A DNA stretch of 47,569 nucleotides, taken from contig JAFZGF010000052.1 in NCBI GenBank assembly GCA_017555565.1, positions 1 to 47,569 of the forward strand. Direction: 5' to 3'. The notes under the pieces are model-generated. The model did no database searches and was not told where the DNA came from. It worked only from the letters and a program-made list of their open reading frames with translations. This document shows, piece by piece, positions 1-6,157 of the stretch. The DNA is from Oscillospiraceae bacterium. Lineage in GTDB: Bacteria > Bacillota > Clostridia > Oscillospirales > Ruminococcaceae. The number at the start of each line of letters is the position of its first letter. Position 1 is the stretch's first letter. The position numbers and the translations under genes are program-made.

Positions 1-141
1 AAAGCGGCTATCGATGATACTACCATTGCATGGCTGCATGAATGGGCACATGAAATCACTTCCCATATGCAACGAAACTGCAAGATGGATGACAATGGTC
101 AGCTTCGTGGTTCCTATGCCCATGTTGTTGATGAAAACAAG
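1..141. repeat. 141-bp terminal direct repeat (copy 1), circle junction
   Basis: These bases are identical to 47429-47569. The repeat lies inside a coding exon and the reading frame continues across it, so it reads as an assembly overlap of a circular or terminally redundant molecule rather than a biological repeat. The unique genome is then 47,428 bp. The length of 141 is an odd number typical of a large assembly k-mer, which is an inference. Confidence 0.95.
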
Positions 142-195
142 GGCAAAGCCACCATTGGCACACCATTGGAATCTGGATTTTGGGAAGAGTTCGGT
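1..195 (+). CDS. HK97 gp10-like head-tail protein, exon 1 (3' part)
   Basis: This is frame 1 from base 1 and continues the gene that starts at 47393. It encodes KAAIDDTT through SGFWEEFG and then meets TGA at 196. In the HK97-gp10/minor-tail family the conserved E-F-G-T motif sits here and is followed by a Gly/Trp-rich stretch. That missing continuation, T-G-E-H-A-D, begins at 1002. Exon 1 (47393-47428 plus 1-195) and exon 2 (1002-1259) together give 162 aa, a normal length for the family. The protein is placed between the head-tail joining protein and the tail terminator, where it would help complete the connector or tail top. Unspliced RNA would give only 77 aa. Confidence 0.85.
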
Positions 196-1001
196 TGAAA
201 ACCTGTGCCGAACTAAAATCGGGCAAAATCGGTGAAAGCTAAACTTTTGAAAATAATCATACTGTATAAGGAGATTATTATGAGAAACGGAAAAGGGCAG
301 TTCCAAAATATGCGTGAAGACCTGACCGGGCAGCGATTCGGCAGGCTTGTTGCGCTTCATTTTTCACACAAAGACCGCAACCGCAAAACGTATTGGGATT
401 TCATGTGCGATTGTGGCGAAATTAAAACCCTGCGCAGTGACGGTGTAAAAAGCGGTCGCATTAGGTCATGCGGATGTTTGAAAGCCGAACAGGATGTATT
501 GAATATGCGTACTGAAAGGCGGCTTGATAAAACAATTCCTATGGATGAAACCTATGTGACGCTGGGGCGAAGATGGGCGGCAATGAAAAGCAGATGCTAT
601 GACACGCATTCGCCCATGTACAAGCATTACGGTGCCAGAGGAATCCAAGTGTGTGATGAATGGTTGTACAGTTTCAGGAATTATTATAACTGGTGCATCG
701 AAAACGGATATGATAAAAGCCTTGAACTTGACAGAAGAAATAACGATGGGAATTACGAACCATCGAACTGCCGTTTCGTTACTCATCAGGTGAACATGAA
801 CAACACCAGAGTTTCAAAAGCATGCCGATACCGAGATAACTTCACAGATTGCGCAAGGCTGTGAAGCATTGTAGAGCATAGACAGTGAACAAATATAATC
901 TGTCCAAGAGTGCCCGACACATATTGTGAAAATATATGCCGAGCTTGTGAGAAATCACAAGAAACATCAGATAAAAAGCTGATGTGATAACAAATGTTCT
1001 G
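196..1001 (+). ncRNA. group I self-splicing intron carrying an HNH endonuclease gene
   Basis: The 5' splice site follows T195 and the intron ends with G1001, as group I introns require. An internal guide at 201-213 (ACCTGTGCCGAAC) fits both exons. Its 3' half GCCGAAC (207-213) pairs with exon GTTCGGT (189-195), with a U.G wobble exactly at the splice site (P1). Its 5' half ACCTGT (201-206) pairs perfectly with exon 2 ACAGGT (1002-1007) (P10). TCGGGCA (219-225) pairs with TGCCCGA (911-917) as a P3 candidate. A perfect GAAA-loop hairpin lies at 944-961 (P9 candidate) and another hairpin at 965-984. Removing the intron restores E-F-G-T-G in the host gene. P4, P6 and P7 were not assigned with certainty, so the subgroup is unknown. 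Confidence 0.88.
280..864 (+). CDS. intron-encoded HNH homing endonuclease
   Basis: This 194-aa protein starts at the ATG at 280, seven bases after AAGGAG at 268-273. The open frame extends upstream to 232 but has no better start. The N-terminal part (about residues 15-70) is an LTGQRFGRL module with a CDCG...SCGC four-cysteine knuckle, as in AP2/NUMOD-type phage endonucleases. The middle has YGARGIQVCDEW. The C-terminal part has LELDRRNNDGNYEPSNCRF followed by N-rich residues, the HNH-like catalytic segment of this family. It should cut intron-less copies of the gp10-like gene and spread the intron; this role follows from family and location. About 137 nt of intron core follow its stop. Confidence 0.87.
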   Translation: MRNGKGQFQNMREDLTGQRFGRLVALHFSHKDRNRKTYWDFMCDCGEIKTLRSDGVKSGRIRSCGCLKAEQDVLNMRTERRLDKTIPMDETYVTLGRRWAAMKSRCYDTHSPMYKHYGARGIQVCDEWLYSFRNYYNWCIENGYDKSLELDRRNNDGNYEPSNCRFVTHQVNMNNTRVSKACRYRDNFTDCARL

Positions 1002-1259
1002 ACAGGTGAGCATGCTGACACTGGAAAGAACGGCGGCAAACCCGGTCGTAAAGGTTGGTGGGTGTACAGTGATGAAGTGAAGGGCAATGGCGGCAAAACG
1101 CGCACAGAAGCGCAGGCAAAGGCCATTGCAGCAAGTGACCCCACGCTGCATGCAACCAACGGACGCGAACCGAATTACACGGTAGAAAACGCATTTAAGG
1201 CCAACAGAAACAAAGCGGAAGCTGACCTGAAACGAAGACTGAAAGGAATGGGCGAATGA
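1002..1259 (+). CDS. HK97 gp10-like head-tail protein, exon 2
   Basis: Exon 2 starts with ACA GGT GAG right after the intron's terminal G. It encodes TGEHADTGKNGGKPGRKGWW and a Lys/Arg-rich helical end (KADLKRRLKGMGE-like), matching the C-terminal part of HK97 gp10-like proteins. Read alone, the frame opens at a GTG at 984 with no ribosome site, and those bases form the last intron hairpin. It is therefore very unlikely to be a free-standing gene. It overlaps the next gene by the ATGA at 1256-1259. Spliced with exon 1 the protein is 162 aa. Confidence 0.85.
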   Translation, partial: TGEHADTGKNGGKPGRKGWWVYSDEVKGNGGKTRTEAQAKAIAASDPTLHATNGREPNYTVENAFKANRNKAEADLKRRLKGMGE

Positions 1260-1636
1260 AGGAAAGCACAGCAAAGCTCTTTAACGAGCGCATGTCTGCC
1301 GTAGTTCAGTACGCCCTTGGACGCTGGAAGGGCAAACCGGCAGACGAAAATTCCTGTTACTGGACGGGCGAAACCACCGAACTTGATTCCCCAAACAGGG
1401 AAGAAAACGGCATGCAGGAAATCAGCGTGATTCTGCGCGGCTTCACCCGTGGCTCTTTTATGATGCTGGAACAGGAGAAGGACAGGATTGCCAATCGCGT
1501 TCCCATTACCACGGTGCTTCCTGATGGTACAGGCGTTGTGATTCTGTACGATTACGGCATGATGGTGCCAACGGGCGATGCGGAACTGAAAAGCATGAAA
1601 GTCAATATGACAATTCAAGAATGGAGGGTTAACTAA
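1256..1636 (+). CDS. tail terminator / tail completion protein
   Basis: This 126-aa protein sits between the gp10-like gene and the tail tube gene, the usual place of the tail terminator in HK97/SPP1-like siphophages. It has no recognisable catalytic motif. It mixes short strands and helices (ISVILRGFTRGSFMMLEQEK, then IANRVPITTVLPDGTGVVIL). Its start overlaps the upstream stop (ATGA), so translation is probably coupled. The function is assigned from position and size; a second connector protein is possible. Confidence 0.6.
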   Translation: MKESTAKLFNERMSAVVQYALGRWKGKPADENSCYWTGETTELDSPNREENGMQEISVILRGFTRGSFMMLEQEKDRIANRVPITTVLPDGTGVVILYDYGMMVPTGDAELKSMKVNMTIQEWRVN

Positions 1637-1637
1637 T

Positions 1638-2255
1638 ATGATTCAGAGTGGTGTTACTACTGGCACTCCGTCCAAAATCCTTTTTGGCGCGGGTGTTTAT
1701 TTCAAGGGCATTACCTACAATGAAAAGGTTGCTCCCACCGAGCAGGAGGTGCGAGCCGCCATTATTGGTGCTACCCAGGAGGGCGGCGCTGTAACCATTA
1801 CGCCCCAGTTCTTCATGCCGGAACTGGATGATGTGCATGTGGCTGTAAAGGAGCTTCAGACCAAGATTGGCGAAACCGCCCAGATGGAAGTTAGCTTTGC
1901 GGAACTTTCTGCTGATCTGGTTGCCAACATGGTGATTGGCGAAACCGCCGAAAGCACTGATAAGAAGTATGACGTGATCACTTCTTCCAGCAACATTGAA
2001 GCAGGCCACTTCTTTGAAGGCTTCGGCTATTACGGTCATCTGATGGACGGCCGTCCTGCCATCATCGTGTTCAAGCATGCTCTTTGCACCAGCGGTTTTA
2101 CCACTGATCCCAAGAGCAAGACCAACGCCCTGTTCAAGGGTACTTTCGAGTGCCAGTCTGACATTTCGTACAGCCTGACCAAGCTGCCCTATGTCATCTT
2201 CATTCATAAGCAGGACGGCTGGACTCCCGTTGACCCTGACGAAGTAACTGCCTGA
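1638..2255 (+). CDS. major tail tube protein
   Basis: This 205-aa protein directly precedes the G/GT chaperone pair and the tape measure, the fixed position of the tail tube gene. Features common to the family are the N-terminal GVTTGTPSKILFGAGVYFKG segment, a beta-rich core with GGAVTITP, and a C-terminal strand region with FECQSDISYSL. It would polymerise into hexameric rings around the tape measure to form the non-contractile tube. GGAGGG stands upstream of the ATG. No Ig-like C-terminal extension is present. Confidence 0.8.
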   Translation: MIQSGVTTGTPSKILFGAGVYFKGITYNEKVAPTEQEVRAAIIGATQEGGAVTITPQFFMPELDDVHVAVKELQTKIGETAQMEVSFAELSADLVANMVIGETAESTDKKYDVITSSSNIEAGHFFEGFGYYGHLMDGRPAIIVFKHALCTSGFTTDPKSKTNALFKGTFECQSDISYSLTKLPYVIFIHKQDGWTPVDPDEVTA

Positions 2256-2297
2256 TTTTGAGGATAAACACCTATGAGCGATAAGGAGAGATGCGAA

Positions 2298-2645
2298 ATG
2301 GAAGAAATGAAGAAGCCCTACACTCTGCGCAGACTGGATGGCGAAGACCTGTGGCCTGTGCTTGACATTGTGGGCAAGGTGCTGCCGGATGATCTGGCAC
2401 CCGTGTTCACGGAGATTGCAACTGGCGAAAAGTCTGCCGCTGAAGTGGGCGGCGTTGTGGTGTTCCGTCTGGTATCCGCCATTGTGAAGGATATCAAGAA
2501 GGTAAAGCATGAAGTGTATGAATTCCTGACCAGTGTTTCTGGTCTTACGAAGGATGAAATCAACGCGCTTGGCCTGATGGCGGTTCCCAAAATGATCTGG
2601 GAGATTTACAACGCTGAAAAGGATTTTTTCGAGCATCAAGCCTAA
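2298..2645 (+). CDS. tail assembly chaperone, short form (lambda G-like)
   Basis: This mostly helical 115-aa protein starts at the ATG at 2298, nine bases after AAGGAG (2283-2288). An in-frame ATG at 2274 has a weaker site and would add 8 residues. Family position is between tube protein and tape measure. The protein should bind the tape measure and recruit tube subunits. Its last codons contain a T-TTT-TTC slippery run (2624-2630), so a fraction of ribosomes should shift to -1 and make the longer GT-like form through the downstream gene. Confidence 0.8.
   Translation: MEEMKKPYTLRRLDGEDLWPVLDIVGKVLPDDLAPVFTEIATGEKSAAEVGGVVVFRLVSAIVKDIKKVKHEVYEFLTSVSGLTKDEINALGLMAVPKMIWEIYNAEKDFFEHQA
2624..2630 (+). 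promoter_or_regulatory. -1 programmed ribosomal frameshift site (T TTT TTC)
   Basis: In the zero frame the codons are GAT TTT TTC GAG, which is a canonical X-XXY-YYZ heptamer. The -1 frame has no stop from the heptamer to the ATG at 2672 and continues in frame to 2992. This geometry is the standard G/GT arrangement of siphophage tail chaperones. The fusion would be about 231 aa (codons 2298-2630, then 2630-2992). No obvious strong downstream pseudoknot was identified. Confidence 0.82.
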
Positions 2646-2671
2646 TCGCTCAAATAGGTGAAATCAGATTC

Positions 2672-2992
2672 ATGGACTTGCTGTATTCACGTTACAGCAG
2701 TCCTATGGATCTGATGGACAGGTACATTAAACAAGGGCGGTTTGGCAAGTTCGTACACGGCTTCATGGAAGCTGAGTATGAGCGCAAGAAACAGGAAGCA
2801 GAACGGGATAACGAATGGAAGCTGTGGGTGGCATACGTTCACAGCTATTCAGAAAAGACGTATGACGAATGGAAAAAGCAGATTTTCGGGACAAGCACCA
2901 CAAAGCCCGGAAAGTCTGATGCGGATTTGACGGACGAAGGAATCAAATCCATCATTGATTCACTGTTCACTGACCCAAAGCCCCGGGAATGA
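2672..2992 (+). CDS. tail assembly chaperone, T extension (made as G-T fusion)
   Basis: This frame is in -1 relative to the short chaperone and stays open back to the slippery site, so it is probably translated mainly as the C-terminal half of a GT fusion. An ATG at 2672 could allow independent synthesis of 106 aa, but no good ribosome site precedes it. The sequence is helical and strongly charged (EAEYERKKQEAERDNEWKLW), as seen in T domains that contact tube subunits. Its stop codon TGA lies inside the leader box before tape measure 1. Confidence 0.78.
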   Translation: MDLLYSRYSSPMDLMDRYIKQGRFGKFVHGFMEAEYERKKQEAERDNEWKLWVAYVHSYSEKTYDEWKKQIFGTSTTKPGKSDADLTDEGIKSIIDSLFTDPKPRE

Positions 2993-3021
2993 TAGGCCTT
3001 CACACTTTGAAGGGGTGAAGG
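2985..3021 (+). promoter_or_regulatory. leader element copy 1 (box GGGAATGATAG plus hairpin), before tape measure 1
   Basis: Box GGGAATGATAG (2985-2995) is followed by a hairpin CCTTCAC (2997-3003) / GTGAAGG (3015-3021). The inner TTGAAGG can compete for the same left arm. A tiny ORF runs from the box ATG at 2989 to TGA at 3018 (MIGLHTLKG). It ends 12 nt before the GTG start of the next gene. Three more + strand copies share this layout at 15155, 23361 and 24195. Confidence 0.6.
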
Positions 3022-3030
3022 GTTACGGAC

Positions 3031-4806
3031 GTGTTTACATTGCTTGGTACAATCGCTATCGAGAATACCAAAGCAATCAAGGCGTTGGAAGAAACATCCG
3101 AAAAGTCAGAAGAAACAGCCGTAACGGTTGAAAAAACTGCTGACAAAACGGAAGAAGCAGGAAAGAAAACGGAAAACGCCTTTACAGGCATAGGCAATGC
3201 CGCGCTTGGGCTTGGAAAGTTCGTTGTGAAGGCAGGCACAGCCATTGGCGGCGCGTGGTTTGCGGCAGTTGAGGGAACACGGGAATACCGTGCTGAAATG
3301 GGCTTGCTGGATGCGGCATTTCTGAAAAGCGGTCATACATCAGCAGAAGCCAAACAGACATATTCAGACCTGAATGCCGTGCTTGGCGATACAGGGCAGG
3401 CCGTGGAAGCCGCACAGCACATTGCGCTGATTGCAGACAATGAAAAAGAGATGAACGAGCTTACGCACATAGGCACGGGCATCTTTGCAAACTTCGGTGC
3501 AAGCCTTCCCCTTGAAGGACTTTTCGAAGCCGTGAACCACACAGCCAGTTTGGGAGAGGTGCAAGGCAGTCTCGCCGATGCCCTCGAATGGTCAGGCATT
3601 ACCGTTGAGGAATTCAATGAAAAGCTTGAGAAATGCACCACAGAGGAAGAACGGCAAGACCTGATTGTAAAAACCTTGCAGGATACCTATGGGAAAGCCG
3701 GAGATCAGTACAAGGAAACCAACAAGGATGTCATGGAAGCCAACAAAACCCAGGAACGTCTGACGGATGCTTTTGCAGAGTTCGGTCGGGTCAGTGACCC
3801 GATCTTAAGCACCATCAAAAACGCTGTAGCGGCATTTGTAGAAGCGGCGGTACCGAAGCTTGAAGAACTGATTCAGAAAGTCAAAGACGTGAAAACGTGG
3901 GTGCAGGAGAACGAACAGACCATCAAAGACTGGGCAGCTGTGATTGCAGGTGCTACCGTCAGCATTGGATTGTTCCTGCTGATCCTGAATTGGGGCAAAA
4001 TCATGGGCGCGGCAAAGACTGCCATTCTTGGCGTTAAAACGGCTGTACTACTGTTGAACGCAGCTATGAAGGCGAATATCATTGGCTTGATTGTGAGCCT
4101 GATTGCAGGCCTTGTAACAGCGTTTGTACTGCTGTGGAAGAACAACGAAGACTTCCGAAAGTTCTGGCTGGATTTGTGGGCGAAGATCAAAAGTGCCTGT
4201 TCGACTGCTGTAGACTGGATCGAAGATAAGCTTGACAGCCTTGGTAAGGTGGCAAAGAAGGTTGGAGACTGGTTCGGTGATATCAAAGATTCTGCCGTTG
4301 AAAGTTTTGATGACGCATGGAAATCCGTCAAAAAGGTGATCGACAAAATCACAGGGCTGTTCCCGCTGAACATCGGAAAGATTTTTGATAATATCAAAAT
4401 CCCCAAAATCACGGTAAGTGGCGGCGAAGCTCCCTATGGTATTGCAGGCTTCGGCAAATTGCCCAGCTTCAAAGTCAAATGGAACGCTGAAGGCGTGATT
4501 TTCAACAAGCCAACGGTGTTTGATACGCGAATGGGCTATCAGGGAGTTGGTGAAGGCCGGGATGCTGAAGCGGTTACGCCTATTGGCAAACTGCTTGACT
4601 ATGTGACAACGGCTGTCAGAAGCGAGAACGGAAACCTGGGGCAGATCATCATTGACCAGAACCGAATGCTGATGGATTTGCTTGCAAGGATCATGCCACA
4701 TGATGTGCGGTTAAGCACAGGTGCGCTTGTTGGTGAACTGATTCCTGCTGTTGATACGGGGCTGGCAAACAGGTATGCACACGTTGGGCGCGGCAATGTT
4801 AGGTAA
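3031..4806 (+). CDS. tape measure protein 1 (shorter paralogue)
   Basis: This 591-aa protein starts at a GTG preceded by GGGGTGAAGGG. It opens with LLGTIAIENTKAI, close to the start of the second tape measure (LFGTIAINNDDAN). The N-terminal half is Glu/Lys/Thr-rich coiled coil. Two hydrophobic stretches lie at about 303-320 and 349-371. The C-terminus AEGVIFNKPTVFDTRMGYQ also matches its paralogue, but the usual VGEAGAEAV motif has become VGEGRDAEAV. It should set tail length and may help DNA entry through its membrane-active helices. It follows the chaperones directly, as the main tape measure should. A terminator comes right after it, which is unusual in a tail operon. Confidence 0.78.
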   Translation: MFTLLGTIAIENTKAIKALEETSEKSEETAVTVEKTADKTEEAGKKTENAFTGIGNAALGLGKFVVKAGTAIGGAWFAAVEGTREYRAEMGLLDAAFLKSGHTSAEAKQTYSDLNAVLGDTGQAVEAAQHIALIADNEKEMNELTHIGTGIFANFGASLPLEGLFEAVNHTASLGEVQGSLADALEWSGITVEEFNEKLEKCTTEEERQDLIVKTLQDTYGKAGDQYKETNKDVMEANKTQERLTDAFAEFGRVSDPILSTIKNAVAAFVEAAVPKLEELIQKVKDVKTWVQENEQTIKDWAAVIAGATVSIGLFLLILNWGKIMGAAKTAILGVKTAVLLLNAAMKANIIGLIVSLIAGLVTAFVLLWKNNEDFRKFWLDLWAKIKSACSTAVDWIEDKLDSLGKVAKKVGDWFGDIKDSAVESFDDAWKSVKKVIDKITGLFPLNIGKIFDNIKIPKITVSGGEAPYGIAGFGKLPSFKVKWNAEGVIFNKPTVFDTRMGYQGVGEGRDAEAVTPIGKLLDYVTTAVRSENGNLGQIIIDQNRMLMDLLARIMPHDVRLSTGALVGELIPAVDTGLANRYAHVGRGNVR

Positions 4807-4813
4807 AAAGAAA

Positions 4814-4837
4814 GGACGCTGTGAAAGCGTCCTTTTT
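4814..4837. terminator. bidirectional terminator between tape measure 1 and the Ig-like gene
   Basis: Stem GGACGC / GCGTCC with loop TGTGAAA is flanked by an A-rich run on the left and TTTTT on the right. It can therefore end transcription from both sides. It lies between convergent stops at 4806 (+) and 4840 (-). Confidence 0.85.
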
Positions 4838-4839
4838 CT

Positions 4840-6072
4840 TTAGTCGAGAAGTCTGTAGCCATCAATGTGGCTATCTGTAAAGTACGGGCACATGTAGGTC
4901 AAGCCAGTTTCGGAAACATATTCGTCAAAATCGGATAACGTTCCGTAGATTGTATGTGTATCACCAACTTTTAGAAGTCTGGCATATTCAAATTCGAAGA
5001 TGACATAACGTCTTTCGTCATCTTCTTTAAGTGTCCCGTAAACAAAACCTCTGTAAAGCTTGTCAGGTTCGTTCTTTGGAACAATTTTGACGATCTCACA
5101 TTTAACATGGGTTTTTGTTCCTATGCTTTCTTCTGGAGATCCCAGAAGTTTTGAAATCTTCACTGTGGGATAAGATACGTTGTCATATACAGCGGAGTGT
5201 TCAACTTTGATCTTAACTGTACGGACTGTTTTCCCGTTTTTTATGAAAGAAAGAGAACCTTCTCCAGCTTTCAACGGGATAATCTGCAACCACTCCAAGC
5301 CGTCAGCTTCGTCCAAGGGTTCAAACGTTGCGATGTTTCCACTTGTTTTAATGTTATATGTTGTGATTCCGTTAGTCCTGGCATGAACATAACCAAGGGT
5401 AACACCTTCTGGTTCAGTAATGGTGACATTTTTTTCGGTTACATAGCACGAAGGTACTGTAACTTCAATTTTTACGGTCTTACCTGATCCATCGGTTGCC
5501 TTGCCTGTAATGGTTGTGGTGCCGGAACCTTCACCAAATATTGTCCCATCGGCTGCTACACTTGCAATTCCAGAGTTTGCAGATGACCATTCCAGTGTTT
5601 GGTTTGTAGCATCAGAGGGCGTGATTGTGATTGCGGGCTTGTACATGAAATGGCCTTTGATTTCTCTACCCATTTCATAATAGGTCTTGCTGGCAAATGG
5701 AGCCATTGCAATTTCTATCTTTTGCTTTTCTGCTTTGATGGATGTGATGGGAACAATAACTTGCACTGTGCATTTGGCAAAATATTCAGTCCCATCTTCG
5801 GCAGTAGCTTTGCAAGAAATAACAACATAACCACCTGACACACCCTTAACAACACCAGCATTTACGGTAGCTACATTTTCATTACCTGATTGCCAAACGT
5901 AGGACAGCTTACCTGAAATGCCTTGGGAAATGATTTTGGGTTTGACGGTTTGACCGACAAGAACAGAGTAATTCGCATCTTCAAATGCAACGATCTGTGT
6001 TTCAGCAAAGCCAACAGTAACAAACAACAGTAGAGCAACCAAAATGGAACAAATAGAAACTAATTTTTTCAT
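4840..6072 (-). CDS. secreted Ig-like (Big_2) domain protein, moron
   Basis: This 410-aa protein is encoded against the tail operon. The start at 6072 follows AAGGAG by 8 nt and gives a clear signal peptide (MKKLVSICSILVALLLFVTV, then GFA-ET). Two Big_2-like Ig folds follow: VLVGQTVKPK...VATVNAGVVKGVSGG and ITPSDATNQTLEWSSANSG...GEGSGTTTI. The C-terminal roughly 100 residues (THVKCEIVKIV...GDTHTIYGTLSDF) look like an OB-type beta barrel. It has its own promoter and terminator, so it is likely expressed from the prophage and exported, perhaps changing surface adhesion or phage adsorption. No sortase LPxTG motif is seen. The function is inferred from domains only. Confidence 0.8.
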   Translation of the reverse strand: MKKLVSICSILVALLLFVTVGFAETQIVAFEDANYSVLVGQTVKPKIISQGISGKLSYVWQSGNENVATVNAGVVKGVSGGYVVISCKATAEDGTEYFAKCTVQVIVPITSIKAEKQKIEIAMAPFASKTYYEMGREIKGHFMYKPAITITPSDATNQTLEWSSANSGIASVAADGTIFGEGSGTTTITGKATDGSGKTVKIEVTVPSCYVTEKNVTITEPEGVTLGYVHARTNGITTYNIKTSGNIATFEPLDEADGLEWLQIIPLKAGEGSLSFIKNGKTVRTVKIKVEHSAVYDNVSYPTVKISKLLGSPEESIGTKTHVKCEIVKIVPKNEPDKLYRGFVYGTLKEDDERRYVIFEFEYARLLKVGDTHTIYGTLSDFDEYVSETGLTYMCPYFTDSHIDGYRLLD

Positions 6073-6093
6073 GAAAACCACTCCTTTTGAAAT

Positions 6094-6122
6094 ATTGTAG
6101 CCCCATGTTGGGCAAACAACAA
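6094..6122 (-). promoter_or_regulatory. sigma-70-type promoter of the Ig-like gene
   Basis: On the minus strand TTGTTG (plus 6117-6122) and TACAAT (plus 6094-6099) are separated by exactly 17 nt. They lie just upstream of the AAGGAG and ATG of the Ig-like gene. With the terminator at 4814-4837 this makes an autonomous transcription unit. Confidence 0.65.
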
Positions 6123-6157
6123 TGTTCAGAATGGTAAAAAAGGAGGTGCAGCACCAC

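Noticed and set aside
14-235. Open frame at the window start in frame +2
   Set aside because: Frame 1 encodes the gp10-like exon that continues from 47393; the +2 frame has no family features and crosses the intron guide.
984-1259. Free-standing gene starting at GTG 984
   Set aside because: No ribosome site; the first bases form the last intron hairpin, and the protein is the missing C-terminal half of the interrupted gene.
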